Shown: positions 34,045 to 45,712 of the stretch, in pieces
Numbering within the stretch: the stretch's first letter is position 1
How the letters are laid out: each line of letters starts with the position of its first letter
Source: Aquilaria yunnanensis
Lineage: Eukaryota > Streptophyta > Magnoliopsida > Malvales > Thymelaeaceae
NCBI GenBank assembly: GCA_039654915.1
Contig: CM077597.1
Coordinates: 30,912,001-30,976,000, forward strand
Reading direction: 5' to 3'
Length of the DNA: 64,000 nucleotides
The notes under the pieces: model-generated
What the model was told of the DNA's origin: nothing
The model's database searches: none
What the model saw: only the letters and a program-made list of their open reading frames with translations
Program-made: the position numbers and the translations under genes

Positions 34045-36080
34045 GTGGCAAATGAAGGGGAGTGCTTCCATTGTAAGCAACCTGGACACTGGAAGCACAA
34101 CTGCAAGCTCTATCTTGAAGAACTTGCTAAGGAAAAGGGAAGTAAGACTTCCACTTCAGGTATTTTTGTTATAAAGGCTAACTTTTCTAATTCCTCATCT
34201 TGGGTATTGGATACTAGATATATATCTCAAATTTGTGCAAATGTGCAGGATTTAAGTAGAAGTTGAAGATTGGCCCGAGGTGAAGAAGACCTACGTGTTG
34301 CAAATGGAGCAAGGGTTAATGCCTTTGCCATAAGGACTTATGTTCTCACTTTACCTAGTGGATTAGTTTTAGAATTGGACAATTGCTACTTTGTGCCTAC
34401 TATTAGTAGAAATTTGATTTTTGTTTCTTGTTTGGACAATAAAGGTTTTTCATTTATAATAAAGGACAAATGTTGTTCCATTTATTTGAATGAAATCTTT
34501 TATGGCAGTGCTCAACTTAGCAATGGGTTGTATGTTCTAGACCTTGAAGATCAAATCTATAATGTGAATACCAAGAAGGTCAGATTAAATGATTCAAACC
34601 CGACCTATCTCTGGCACTATCGCTTGGGCCAAATAAACGAGACCCGCATATCCAAGCTCCATAAGGATGGACTCTTGGACTCATTTGATTTTGAATCATA
34701 TGAGACATATGAGTCATGTTTGTTGGGCAAGATGACCAAAGCCCCATTCACAGGGCAAAGTGAAAGGGCTAATGACTTACTAGGACTCATACATAGTGAT
34801 GTATGTGGCCCTATGTCTACACAAGCTAGAGGAGGTTTCTAATACTTCATTACCTTTACTAATGACTTCAGTAGATATGGCTATGTGTATCTCATGAGAC
34901 ATAAGTCAGAATCCTTTGAAAAGTTCAAAGAATTCAAGAATGAAGTAGAGAATCAACTTAGGAAGAGTATCAAAGTGCTTCGATCAGATCGAAGTGGAGA
35001 GTACTTGGATCGAGAATTCCTTGACTATCTGAAAGAGTGTGATATAGTATCACAACTCACTCCACCAAGTACATCTCAATGGAATGGTGTATCTGAAAGG
35101 AGAAATTGAACTTTATTAGACATGGTTCGCTCTATGATGAGTCAAGCTGACCTTCCAAACTCTTTTTGGGGACATGCTCTAGAGACAGCCTATGTGTTAG
35201 GCATCAGGATCTATAGAGATAGATCTAGAAAGCTTCTTGGCCTAAGTCAAAGTACATATATTGACAAAGTGCTAAAGAGGTTTAGCATGCAAGATTCCAA
35301 GAAAGGATTCTTGCCCATGTCACATGGTATAACTCTTTCTAGATCTCAGTGTTCGAGTACACCCAAGAAGAGAGAGCGCATGAGTAAGATTCCATATGCC
35401 TCAGGAATTGGATCTATCATGTATGCCATGATATGTACTCGTCCCGATGTCTCATATGCTTTGAGCATGACGAGTAGGTACCAATCAAACCCTGGTGAGA
35501 GTCACTGGACAACTATTAAGAATATCCTTAAGTACTTACACAGGACTAAGGATGCATTCTTGGTCTTTGGAGGTGAAGATGAGCTTGTTGTAAGGGGTTA
35601 CACCGATGCAAGCTTCTAATCCGATAAGGATGATTTTAGATCACAATCTGGTTATGTGTTTTGTATTGGTGGTGGTGCTGTGAGCTGGAAAAGTTCAAAG
35701 TAAGAGACACTAGCTGACTCTACAACAGAATCTGAGTACATTGCTGCCTCTGATGCTGCGAATGAGGTAGTTTGGATCAAGAAGTTCATCACTGAACTTG
35801 GAGTGGTTCCAAGCATTGCCGACCCGATAGAGCTCTATTGTGACAAAAATGGAGCAATTGCACAGGCTAAGGAACCTTGATCTCACCAGCGATCCAAACA
35901 CATACTTCGACGCTATCATCTCATCAAGGAGATCATTGAGAGGGGTGATGTAAGAATATGCAGGACTTCAACTGATAGCAACATTGCTAATCCAATGACA
36001 AAGCCCTTTACGCAGCAAAAGCATGATAGCCATTCTAGGTCAATTGGTATTAGATACATGGATGATTGGCTTTAGTGCAA
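34045..36080 (+). pseudogene. Inner copia pol: protease, integrase, RT end, RNase H (RT core deleted)
   Basis: All parts share one frame, broken by stops (34264, 34840, 35107, 35617 and later). Zinc knuckle CFHCKQPGHWKHNC is followed by protease WVLDTRYISQI (active-site DSG altered to DTR), pre-integrase YLWHYRLGQIN, and the integrase core with HSDVCGPM, RSDRSGEYL and QWNGVSERRN. At 35188-35200 the integrase text SFWGHALETAY runs directly into the RT end (LGIRIYRDRSRKLLGLSQ). The integrase C-terminus and RT catalytic core with its YVDD box are therefore absent. YASGIGSIMYAM and RNase H motifs (GYTDASF, SKHILRRYHLIKE) follow to the end of the frame. Confidence 0.9.
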
Positions 36081-36089
36081 GTGGGAAAT

Positions 36090-37502
36090 TGTTAGTGTTG
36101 TGCCCAAAAGGCAATCATGAGATAATTGTATTTTTGCACATTGAGTCATGATATTTTATTAAGGCATTAATCCAGCAATTATGTTTGTTGTTTTGTTTCT
36201 GCATAACATAATAAACATAATTGTAACCCTAGAATAATGATATTCTTAAACGTCCCTAGTCTAATATTATTGTGGAGCGGGTTGCAATAATACATAACGA
36301 CTAGCATATGTGGAGACTAATATGAGATATGTAGTCTACATATGGGTACAAGTTGGAGAACTTGTGTACTGGACCGACCCACCATGAGAACACTACATGG
36401 ATCGTTATATGAGTGTCATAAGTGATTCTCATAGTGATCATGGTATATATAGTCCTTTGACCTAAGGTCATCAAGGTTCCCTACATGTGAGTCACATACT
36501 TTGATACTTTCCTTTATTGCTCGTAACTGAGTGAACTTGAAGGAGGTCATTGGGTATGTCACATATCATGTGGAGGGATTTGTATGAACAAGATGAGATT
36601 TGTCCCTCCGATGTAACGGGAGTGATATCTTCGAGCCCCTTGATAGAGTGAGACTTAGAAAATGCATGGCCATGCTAGGATGAGTTGATATACGATATCA
36701 ATGTCATCAGTTTAAGTTGGTCTACTCGGTAATCAAGAAACCAAAGATTGGGCTATACGAGAGTGACACATTCCATGTCTCATGCTTAATCTTGATGTCT
36801 TGGACAAAGGGACAATGGCATATATTGGTAATGATCATAAAGGTTTAGTTGAATCACCGACAATCTTGTCACTTGAGTAGCAATGATGTGTTGCTAGACA
36901 CCGCTCATTGCTTATGATCATAAATGTGATTTATGATCATTGCCAACATGGTAAGAGCCTATTGGGTCGCACATATAGAGCTATTTGGATCATTAGAGTT
37001 TATAGGCTAATAATTTGGGTTATGGTCTCACAATAATTTTGTATTAATAATGGGCCCAAGAGTTGAGCCATTATTAAGCCTGAAATTAAAGCCTAATTGG
37101 ATTAAGGCTTTAAAACCCATTAGGCCTAGAAGTTGAGTCTCACTATAAATACAACTTTTAATGAGAAATTCGTAGCTTTTTTCCCTAGCCTCATAAAAGG
37201 ACAACTGCATTCTTCTCTTGCAATTGCTTGGAGGGCGCAAGCTAGCACTGCGAGCACAAAAGAAACGCATCTGCCGGGACGTGGGGGAAGCGTGGTGATC
37301 CTGAGAGGCTCGTGTGGATACCATAGAGAGCTTAAACACGTCAACTGTTCAGGTTTTGTGATTCGACTCTATAGTTGGGTGAGAGATCTTAACCGAAAAT
37401 TAGGTATGAAACTTTTCGAGCACCCAGTTTACCCCATTTCACTTGGATCTTGGAAGGTTTCAGTTAAATTCTGCTGCGCTTGTTTGCTCCCGAATCCCAA
37501 CA
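36090..37502 (+). repeat. 3' LTR of inner copia (family X)
   Basis: 1,413 bp, directly after the polypurine-type tract GCAAGTGGGAAAT (36077-36089). It ends GAATCCCAACA. TATA box at 37144-37150 and palindrome at 36914-36940. Confidence 0.95.
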
Positions 37503-37507
37503 CTCAT

Positions 37508-38729
37508 TGCGTTGGTTGCTACATATGCATGACCTTTACATCAACTGGATGTTAATAACGCCTTTCTTCATAGAGATCTTGAGGAAACTATCTACATGAA
37601 GAAACCACCATAGTTTGTTGTTTAGGGGGAGGTTGATTATATATATCACCTAAATAAGTCATTGTATGGTTTGAAATAATTGCCACGAGCATGGTTTAGT
37701 CGTTTCAGTTCGGTCAATGTGGAATTTGGTTTACAACAATATGGCGTGGATCACTCCATTTTTTATTGCCATTTTGAAGCTAGTAAAATCCCTTTGATCG
37801 ACTAAGTTGATGATATTGTTATCACTGGTGATGATGCAAATGGTATTCAATCATTGAAGGCTTTTCTACAAACCAAGTTTCAAATAAAAGACTTTGTTCC
37901 ATTAAGATATTTTTTGGGGATTAAGGTAGTGCGGCCCAAAATAAGAATATGTCTGTTTTAGAGAAAATATGTTATCGACCTTCTGGAGGGAACTGGCTTT
38001 TTGGGAGTCAAATTGGTTGACAGTCATATGGAGCCAAATGTCAAGCTTGATGTTGATAAAGGGGTATACTTAAAGGATCCTACCAAGTATCAAAGACTTG
38101 TTGGCAATTGAATTATCTAATTGTTACTTGTCCAGATATTTTGATTTGTTGTGAGTGTAGTAAGTCAGTATATGGACTCTCCTCGTACTGGTCATTAGTA
38201 TAAAATAGTTAGAATTTTGAGATATCTCAAAGGTGCTCCGGGATGAGGTCTTTTTATACCAAAATCATAGTTATACTCGGATTCGAGGATACACAGATGC
38301 TGATTGGGCAGGCTCCTATAATTGGTGGTCTATTTCGGGTTACTATGTATTCATGAGAAGAAACTTGGTGTCATGGAAAAGTAGGAAACAGAGTATTTGT
38401 TGCAAGGTCAAGTGTTGAATCCAAATATAGGGCAACAACATATACTACATGTAAACTAGTTTGGTTAAGGCTTCTTGTCATTAATGTATGATGATCTAGC
38501 AGTCATTCATATTGCATTGAATCCCATCTTCCATTAGAGAACCAAACACATCAAAGTTGACTATCATTTTGTCCGTGAGAAGCTTTAAGAAGGCTTGATC
38601 AAGACCCCATATGTCAAATCAAAAATCAACTTATTGACTTGTTCATTAAAGCTTTAGAAGGGTCTAAAGTAAAGTCTATATGTGACAAGTTTGGAGCTTA
38701 TGATATGTATGCTCCAACTTGAGGGGAAG
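37508..38729 (+). pseudogene. Outer copia pol, 3' part: RT and RNase H (decayed)
   Basis: This resumes the RT of the outer element. Text before the inner insertion (HVLI) joins to LVATYA and then HQLDVNNAFLHRDLEETIYM, as in copia RT. The catalytic box reads VDDIVITGDD at about 37806. Later pieces are VPLRYFLGIKVV, DPTKYQRLVGN and KGAPG, then RNase H text (HIKVDYHFVREKL, about 38550-38585). It ends at the polypurine tract TTGAGGGGAAG (38719-38729). Many stops and frame changes are present. Confidence 0.85.
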
Positions 38730-38934
38730 TGTTACGAAAGGTTATGTATATTTTAGAAAAGATAATATTCTCTCTTTATTCATAGGGATTTATTGCTCTT
38801 TATTTCTAGGGATTTATTGCTCTTTATTTCTAGGGATTTTCTTCCTCGTATTCTTCTCTAATCTATTTTATAAAGGTCTTAAGAGGGTCTTGTATTATCA
38901 AGTACTCAATTTCTCTTCCTAATATTCTCTAACA
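38730..38934 (+). repeat. 3' LTR of outer copia (family Y)
   Basis: 205 bp, from TGTTACGAAAGG to TTCTCTAACA. It holds a tandem duplication of a 24-bp unit (GGGATTTATTGCTCTTTATT...) that is single in the 5' LTR. Confidence 0.9.
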
Positions 38935-39063
38935 TTAGTCTTCAAGTCTTGATTAGGTTGTTTTTTATTTTTTGCATCTAATTTGAGCCATTCGGTTAAT
39001 TTGGCTTAAAATTATGCTTAACTATGGAATTTGGGTAAATCTGATGAAATCTATGTTTTAATG

Positions 39064-39270
39064 TGAAGTTGGGGGCTTAATTGATCAATTCATAATAGTT
39101 TGGGCTTTAATTGAGATTCCTACGAAGTTTTGGGCTTTAATTGAAAATCATTCAAAATTTGGGGCTTAATTGACAAATTTGAATTCTATCGGGCTCAATC
39201 AAAAATGTTTGAGAATTTTGGCTTCAATTGAAGACTTAAGGATAGTTTGGGCTACAACAAAAATTAGGAA
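39064..39270. repeat. Degenerate ~30-bp tandem repeat
   Basis: About seven consecutive units with the core TTTGGGCTTTAATTGA, each followed by a variable AT-rich tail. Unit length is about 27-32 bp. It lies between the outer copia and the Helitron. Confidence 0.65.
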
Positions 39271-39384
39271 CAAATTTTTGACAAAAAATTTAAATAATGC
39301 ATTTTTCAATATTTTATCCTAGTTTGATCAAGATTCTACCACTAAAGAATTTTCTTGGGCTTTAAGGACTTGAATACATATAAA

Positions 39385-42300
39385 CTAGTTTTATACCCGT
39401 CCCACAGATGGATTGATTTTAAAAAGTATATTAAAATATAAAAAATAATATATTAATATTACATTGGTAGATAAGACTTTGTCCATAAGTTATAGTGACA
39501 TAAAATAATTGAGCACAACTAATAACAAAAAAAAATTCGAACAAACTTATATTATATATTAAAAAATCCACTATTATATTATATTATCAAGCTCACTAAT
39601 TTTTTTATGATAACCAAGATAATGGATCAACCTAAAGTGAAGTCGGCCCAATATGGGTCGAAATACATAGGCCTAGTCCTAGTTTAATGTAAAACATATT
39701 AGGCCGCATTGTGAAATATAAATTAGTGAAATATTATCTTCTTTATTATTGAAAATAATACTAATTTATTCTATTTAAAATGAAAATACTAAAATGTAGA
39801 TTTAGATAGAATGGCCCCATAGATAAAAAAAAATATATTTGGATTGAAGTTATAAGGGTTAAATAAAAAAGCGCCTAGTTGAAGAAAGGCATAAAAAAGA
39901 GTAAGGCCCTACATTGAAGACGTGAAAATTGTTGTGCTTTTTGTTATTTGATTTATAACCGTTGATATTTAGTCTTTACAATATATGTATAATTATATTA
40001 ATAATTAATAAATATATAATATCTATTTGTTATTACAATCTAAAAATGCTTGTTAAATTTTATGATATACCAAAATGTTTGAACTTTATATTTAATGCAT
40101 ATAAAAAAATTATATTTTAAAGATACTAGCATATAGCAATTATCTTTTTCAAAAGGAAATGTCTAAGTGTACGCAATGATTTTGTTTCCAAATCTCATGT
40201 ACTAATCTGTAAAAGCAAGAAATTAAAAGGGCTGTTATTGTTGTTGAATTTAAGGACAAAAAAGTAGTTGCTTGATGGCTCATATACACCCAAAAAATCT
40301 TTCCTAATTTCCCATTTCAATTTTTCTTTCTCACGGTTCTTTCTAGCTTTTAGGAGGCGTAGCGGTAGCCATTGCAAATATGGGCCCAGTTCATTTAAAA
40401 TTAATGTGCATTAATGAGATCCCATTTTTTTCGGGTTGGGTCAGGTTTTTACAGGTTAAGAAAACCTGTCCAATAACCATCTCATTTACCTCCTATTTTT
40501 GGTTTTATTTACAATCATTGCCACTAACGCTTGACGTGAATCTCGGCAAACGGCTAGACCAGCTAGTAGTGGCGCCCGATGCCATCTCGTCCATGGGCCA
40601 CCAGTCGGCGGCTACTTCAACACCGATCAGCAAACCAAACATCCAATCCGGCAGCTATTCTTTGGAAATCCCTCGTCCGCATCCCCGTCCGAAGCTACCT
40701 TGACCCGCATTGCTCTTGATCCAATGATGACTGCCACTCGAAACCATCGGCGGATGCTAAACTTGCCACCAGGTCCGAGACTCCTTCAGCGCCGATCATC
40801 GAACGAAGAATGAATCGAGCAGCCATTCGGTGTATTGGACCCATCCGAGTCTCCTTCATTGCCAATCGTCTCCCCCAACCCAACGCAACCCACTCCGGAC
40901 CACCAGCAGATGATAACCGTGCTTAAGAATTGATGGATCCGGTGGCAAGATAACAAACTCGAGCATGGGGAGGGCGGCCGGAGTTTGCGAAACATAGGGT
41001 GGCGGTAGGGTTTGCGCATAATGTAGGCGGCATGTGCGAGAATCGGCGGTGGCAAAACATGTAATATTTACGAACACCGGAGACAATTTAAGAACGGTTC
41101 AATTTGATACCCCTTGACCAGCATTCTAACCTGACCCGAACCCGTTAAAATTGAGATCGAATTAAGCCAATTAATTTAAAACGAACTAGGCCATGATTTT
41201 CCGTAGCCATTCTTGGCCGGATTCTGGAAACTTTTCCAGATATTCATAAGCGCCAACGTGCCAAATGCTAAGACTCTCTCAGCCGATGTTGTTTCTAGTC
41301 GTCCTTACAGGCCGTTGTCTAGATTTCTCCAGATCTTCAACAGTGACGCCTTGTTCAATAGTTCCATCGGCGTTTCTTAGGCTACATCGGGCCAATGAGG
41401 TTTGTGGCCGCCATTTATGGCATTTTTTTTCCTTTAAGTCTTAAAATCTTTCAGATCTAGGTTTCCTTTATAACGATCTGCAATTCTGTCATGATTTTTT
41501 TCTTGTTGCTCCTCTCCAACTTTATAATGGTACTATTATCTCGGTTGATCACTGAGAAGACAATTTCCTTCAACCATGCACTGCCTGGGATTTTCCTTAT
41601 ATTTTTCAATGCCACGGTGCGAGATGCTTAGGCTTCCCAGCCGATGATGTTTTCGTCTGCCGTTCCCTATGTTTTTTTTTTTTTTAGAGGTTTCAAAATC
41701 TTTTAGATCTAGGCTTCTTTTTTCTCGATCCACAACTCTCTAATGTAAAATTATTAATTTTTTTTCCACAAAAGCGTTTCAAACCATAGAATCCTGATGT
41801 GATTTCTACGATCTTCTTATTTGTGTCAAATTTCTTTTTCAACTTTAACATCATTTTCTCCGTGTTTGAACATTGAACTTTCCTGTGTGCATGCTATGAT
41901 ATCATCTTCCCTTCACCTTCAAAACTGATGAAAAAACTTTTTGGTTCGTTCAGTTTTTTTGGCAGAAGCAACCACCGGCATCTTCAATCCAATGCATCAA
42001 ATCTCAAATGAAATAGAAATTATCTCAAATCTGAAAGAATGATGGCGTGATCTGATTGGGGTCAGTGAGATGATCATCAGAGAAAAAGAGGATTGAGGAA
42101 GAACGAAGTAAGAAGAGCTATGAAATTAGCGATGGTGACATTGGCGGGAGGCATTCATGGCGACCAGTGCAGGAAGTGGATCGATTCAAAAATAATCAAG
42201 GCAAAGGCTGAAGCTTATGTGCCTCTACTGGGAACAATGAAAGAATTGCGTACTTGATTTATATAAACAGATGGTCAACCGTAATTTATGTATATGAGAT

Positions 42301-42570
42301 TGTGATTGAACACTCTTTCCATAAACAAAATGAAACAAAAAGTTGGAATTGATTTATTTCCAATTAATTAATTTTCCAAATTCAAAATTTGTCTGTTGTC
42401 ATACCAGTTAAAAGCCAGGGCAGGGATAATATAGCAAGTGTGAACCTTTTCTAAATACAAATGTAATAAAAATGCCATGTGGTGCCTCTTAGTCAATTAC
42501 ACATAAGCATGATTAAGGATAAGACATGTCTATCCATGGATATGATCCTGCTTTATATATTAATAGTAGA
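39385..42570 (-). mobile_element. Non-autonomous Helitron
   Basis: On the minus strand the element begins TCTACTATTAATATATAAAG (42570 downward) and ends CTAG (39388-39385). About 10 bp before the end is a hairpin, ATCCATC-TGTGG-GACGGGT (one wobble and one mismatch), then ATAAAA and CTAG. It lies between A (5') and T (3'), as Helitrons insert into AT without making a duplication. These are the standard Helitron signals: 5' TC, 3' hairpin and CTRR. No Rep/helicase frame is present in the 3,186 bp. A GC-richer middle (about 40540-41400) unlike its surroundings may be captured gene DNA, but I cannot name its source. Confidence 0.8.
41252..41745. repeat. Direct duplication inside the Helitron
   Basis: 41252-41492 and 41611-41745 share blocks in the same order: GCCAACGTGCCAAATGCTAAG versus GCCACGGTGCGAGATGCTTAG (about 20 bp each), then CAGCCGATG, a T-run, AAAATCTTTCAGATCTAGG and a GATC-CAACTCT part. 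About 360 bp separate the starts, and the second copy lacks about 100 bp. Confidence 0.65.
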
Positions 42571-42999
42571 TTTCATTTTTATAGAAGTTATTAGTATATG
42601 TTTAGAATTATGCACAAGTTTCTTCAATTAAGTTCTTCCTCCCGTTTTTAGTTAAGACTTCATATCAAACGAACTAACAAAATGAGTAATAAAATTCAAT
42701 TGCAAATAATTTGCAAACCTATTTCCAAACAAAACACAATAAAAAACTCAAGCACATGGCACAAACAGCACTGGCACCCGTTTTTGCTTTTAGGTATTTA
42801 GGCTTGGTCTGTTTCTTCTACTCCATCTACATTCGTCGTAGATAACTTGTTCCTCTTCTTGTTTTTCAATTAGATCCGGTTTAGAAGTCATGCTTTGATC
42901 TAATTTTTTGTTTGTGTCCATGTTCATATCTGGCTTGAAATTTGTAAGAATTATAAATAAAATAGAAAAATCAACTTAAAGAGAATAGCACTATGGAGT
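42571..42999. other. No gene recognised
   Basis: AT-rich DNA between the Helitron and the minisatellite-like tract. Nothing supportable was seen. Confidence 0.5.
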
Positions 43000-44095
43000 A
43001 AAGGAACGAAAATATATACCAAGTGAACAACAATAGTGAAGGAAGTTAGGAAAAGAAACAAATTCATAAATCATTAAATGTTGAGGCAAGAGATACTTTG
43101 GGCAATAATTGTAAAGGAATAAAGGAACAACAATATCGACCAAAGAAACATCAATTCTGATGAAACAAAAAACAACAATATTGATAAAAAAAACAATAAT
43201 ATTGACTAAAGGAACAATAATCATGAAGGGACAAAAGAACAACACTATCAACAAAATAAACAACAATAATCTGTCAAATGAATGACAATTATTATGAGAA
43301 CAACAATGTCGACTAAAAGAACAATAAGGTCAGCTAAAACATAGGAACTGTAAATATAAGAGTAAACTCAATTGAAGGAACAACTAAGATACAAAGATTG
43401 TAAATGGAATAGGAAACTTGACTAAAGGAATAACAATTTAGACCAAATGAACAATAATTGTAAAGGAATAATAATATCAACTAAGGGCCAATTTACCTTA
43501 AAATAAATTGGTTGCATTGATGTGCATTATTCATATATAAAGTGATTATTTGCATAAATTATCAATTTATTAAAATCTTATAGTTTAAGAAGTCCAAAAA
43601 AATAATTTAAGAATATTTTTACTTAAAAAGAAAGTGTTTTTAATTAATTTTTCATTTTTAGGTTACATAATAAAAAAATTCATAAAAATAATTTTATTTT
43701 ATAAAAAATATTTTACAATTACATTTTAGACTTTTTAAAAGGAAAATTTTCAATAAATTAATAATTTGAACAAATAATTAGTTCATATAAGAACAATGCA
43801 CAATAATGCAACCAATTTAATTTAAACAAACTGGCCCTAAGAAAACAACAATGTCAACAAAAAATGTAGGAATTGTAAATGGAATAGCAAATTCAACTGA
43901 AAGAATAGTAGTCTAAACTTAAAAAACAACAATATCAAGTAAGTGAACAACAATTATGGGAACAACAATATTGACTGAAAGAATAACAATTTCAATTTGG
44001 AAGAACAATATTAACTAAATGAATAGTAAATCATATAGAATGGGTAATAATATCAACTAAATGAACAACAACCATAGTTTTGGTAAACAGAAAGA
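43000..44095. repeat. Degenerate minisatellite of AACAACAATATTGACTAAAGG type
   Basis: Many dispersed to tandem copies of a roughly 20-25-bp unit (GGAACAACAATATYGACYAAA) occupy 43000-43480 and continue at 43850-44095. A MITE (43485-43837) has inserted in the middle. It has no coding meaning: the 91-codon minus-strand frame at 42991-43266 is a by-product of the repeat. Confidence 0.75.
43485..43837. mobile_element. Tourist-like (PIF/Harbinger) MITE
   Basis: 353 bp with ends GGGCCAATTTACCTTAAAAT and, inverted, GGGCCAGTTTGTTTAAATTA. The inverted similarity continues about 100 bp inward through ATTGGTTGCATT...TGTGCATT. A 3-bp target duplication, taa, lies at 43482-43484 and 43838-43840. TAA/TTA duplication with GGGCC ends fits the PIF/Harbinger superfamily. 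No coding capacity. Confidence 0.9.
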
Positions 44096-44165
44096 ATTAG
44101 AAGCGTAGTGTAATTAATAGGTTATACATATGGTATATATATAGTAACTGGTGAGTATGTATAGC

Positions 44166-45704
44166 TAGGGATGGCAAAATCGGACCCGACCCAATGACTT
44201 GGCCCAACCCACCCGAACCCAAGCCCGACCTGACTCGATTTGACTAAAAAAGTCAACTACCTGAACCCAATTGTGCCCAACCCGACCCGAACCCGAACCC
44301 AATTAAAGAGAAACCCGAGAAAACTCAAACCCAAATGACCCAAACCCGAAATACCCGAACCTAAAATGACCCGAGTCTAAATTGACCCGAACCCGAAATG
44401 ACCTAAACCTAAGACTGACCTGACCTGAACCTGAGATGACTTGATAACTAAACCCGACAATACCCGATTTTAACCCTCATCCTAAACCTTAACTTTCCTC
44501 TTTCATTATTTTCCATATTAACTCAGTTCTAAATATGGAGGTTTCCATGTTTAGTAACTTTCATTTTTTTAGACTTTCATATTCAGTATGTCTTATATTT
44601 AGGAATGGTGGCTTCCATTATTAGTAACTTCCATTTTTTGATACTTCCATATTTAGTAAGTCTCATATTTGGAGATGAGACTTTCATATTTAGTAGTTTT
44701 ATTTCTTTTTTTAAGATATTCATGTTTAATAATTTTCATATTTTGAGAAAGGATTTCTATATTTAGTAACTTCTATTTTTTTAGGACTTCTATATATTGT
44801 AAATATTTTATTTGGGGAAGAAACATCCATATTTAGTGAATCCCATATTTGAATTTTTCCAACAGAAGTAATTTTTATATTTAGTAAATTTAATGAACTT
44901 AATAGGTAATTATTAAAATTACAACATTCATCCTTATACTTTTAAGTATAGTGCAATAAGGTACCTAAATTTTAAAAAATTTTATTTTAGCCACCCATAA
45001 TAATTACAACATCGATCCTAGAATTTTTGAAATCTTTGCACTTTTACCGAAATTTTTTTAAATTTTACAATTTAGTCACTGATAATGAACTTGATTTGCA
45101 TTTCATTATAATTTCAAAGAAAATTCATTGATACATAAGCATAACAAAATTGTCATTGTGTATGTTTGAGTGATAACTAGGTGAAGATCTAAATAATCTG
45201 TACAATAATAGTTAAAGGGTATGGGTTTAGAAAAAAAATCAAATATTACTAATAATGTTAAATTACTTAAATATGTACTAAACTATAATGAAGAAGATTT
45301 TTATGAATATTTTAATTATATATGCTAAAAAATGAAAATTCAATTTAAATTAAATCACACAAAAAATCAAATTATTTGATTTAAATTTAAAAAAAATTGA
45401 ATAGATTCAATCGTTTTGACTTCACACTAATAACCCACGTGAACACAAAGGTTGACCCGAATTTGACCCGAAAGTTAGCCTGAAATTACCCGAGACTAAA
45501 ATTGACCCAACCTGAAGTGAACCCAAACCCAAATAAACCCGGCCCAACCCAACCCGAACCCGAAATCAACTCAACCTGAAATCAACCTGAACCCAAATGA
45601 CCTAACCTGAACCCGACCTGGACCCGAATTCATGCTAACCCGACTAGACCTAAACCTGAATGACCTGACCCAAACCTGACCCGACCCACCCAATTGCCAT
45701 CCCT
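44166..45704. mobile_element. Non-autonomous hAT-like element, copy 2
   Basis: 1,539 bp, from TAGGGATGGCAA to TTGCCATCCCTA, an inverted repeat perfect over at least 12 bp. It is flanked by an 8-bp target duplication with one mismatch (tgtatagc at 44158-44165, cgtatagc at 45705-45712). Subterminal regions consist of many GACCCGAACCC-type repeats. The middle repeats TTTAGTAAGTCTCATATTTGG-like blocks, as in copy 1 at 8475. No transposase. Confidence 0.9.
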
Positions 45705-45712
45705 ACGTATAG

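Larger units (their letters stand above)
30576..37502 (+). mobile_element. Inner Ty1/copia retrotransposon (family X), full-length but internally deleted
   Basis: LTRs 30576-31962 and 36090-37502 enclose 4,127 bp, with the perfect 5-bp target duplication ctcat at 30571-30575 and 37503-37507. PBS and polypurine tract are present. Gag, protease and most of integrase can be read, but the C-terminal part of integrase and most of RT are missing; RT end and RNase H follow in the same frame. The LTRs differ: I count 11 mismatches in the first ~205 aligned bases plus a 16-base gap, so the insertion is not recent. Three solo LTRs of this family (11238, 14942, 47306) lie in the window. Confidence 0.95.
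27038..38934 (+). mobile_element. Outer Ty1/copia retrotransposon (family Y), interrupted
   Basis: Bounded by short LTRs (27038-27205 and 38730-38934) and a perfect 5-bp target duplication, ttagt (27033-27037 and 38935-38939). Between them, in order on the plus strand, are PBS, gag, zinc knuckle, protease, integrase, reverse transcriptase and RNase H, all decayed, then a polypurine tract. A second copia element (30576-37502) sits inside the RT domain. Without that insertion and its 5-bp duplication the element would be about 4.97 kb, normal for copia. Many stops and frame changes make it inactive. Confidence 0.95.

Noticed and set aside
40380..41086. Overlapping open frames of 60-110 codons on both strands in the GC-rich part of the Helitron
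   Set aside because: No family match, and frames on both strands are of similar length. They are kept only as possible captured DNA, not as genes.
42991..43266. A 91-codon minus-strand frame rich in F, I and V
   Set aside because: It is a by-product of the AACAACAAT-type minisatellite; there is no start context or family match.
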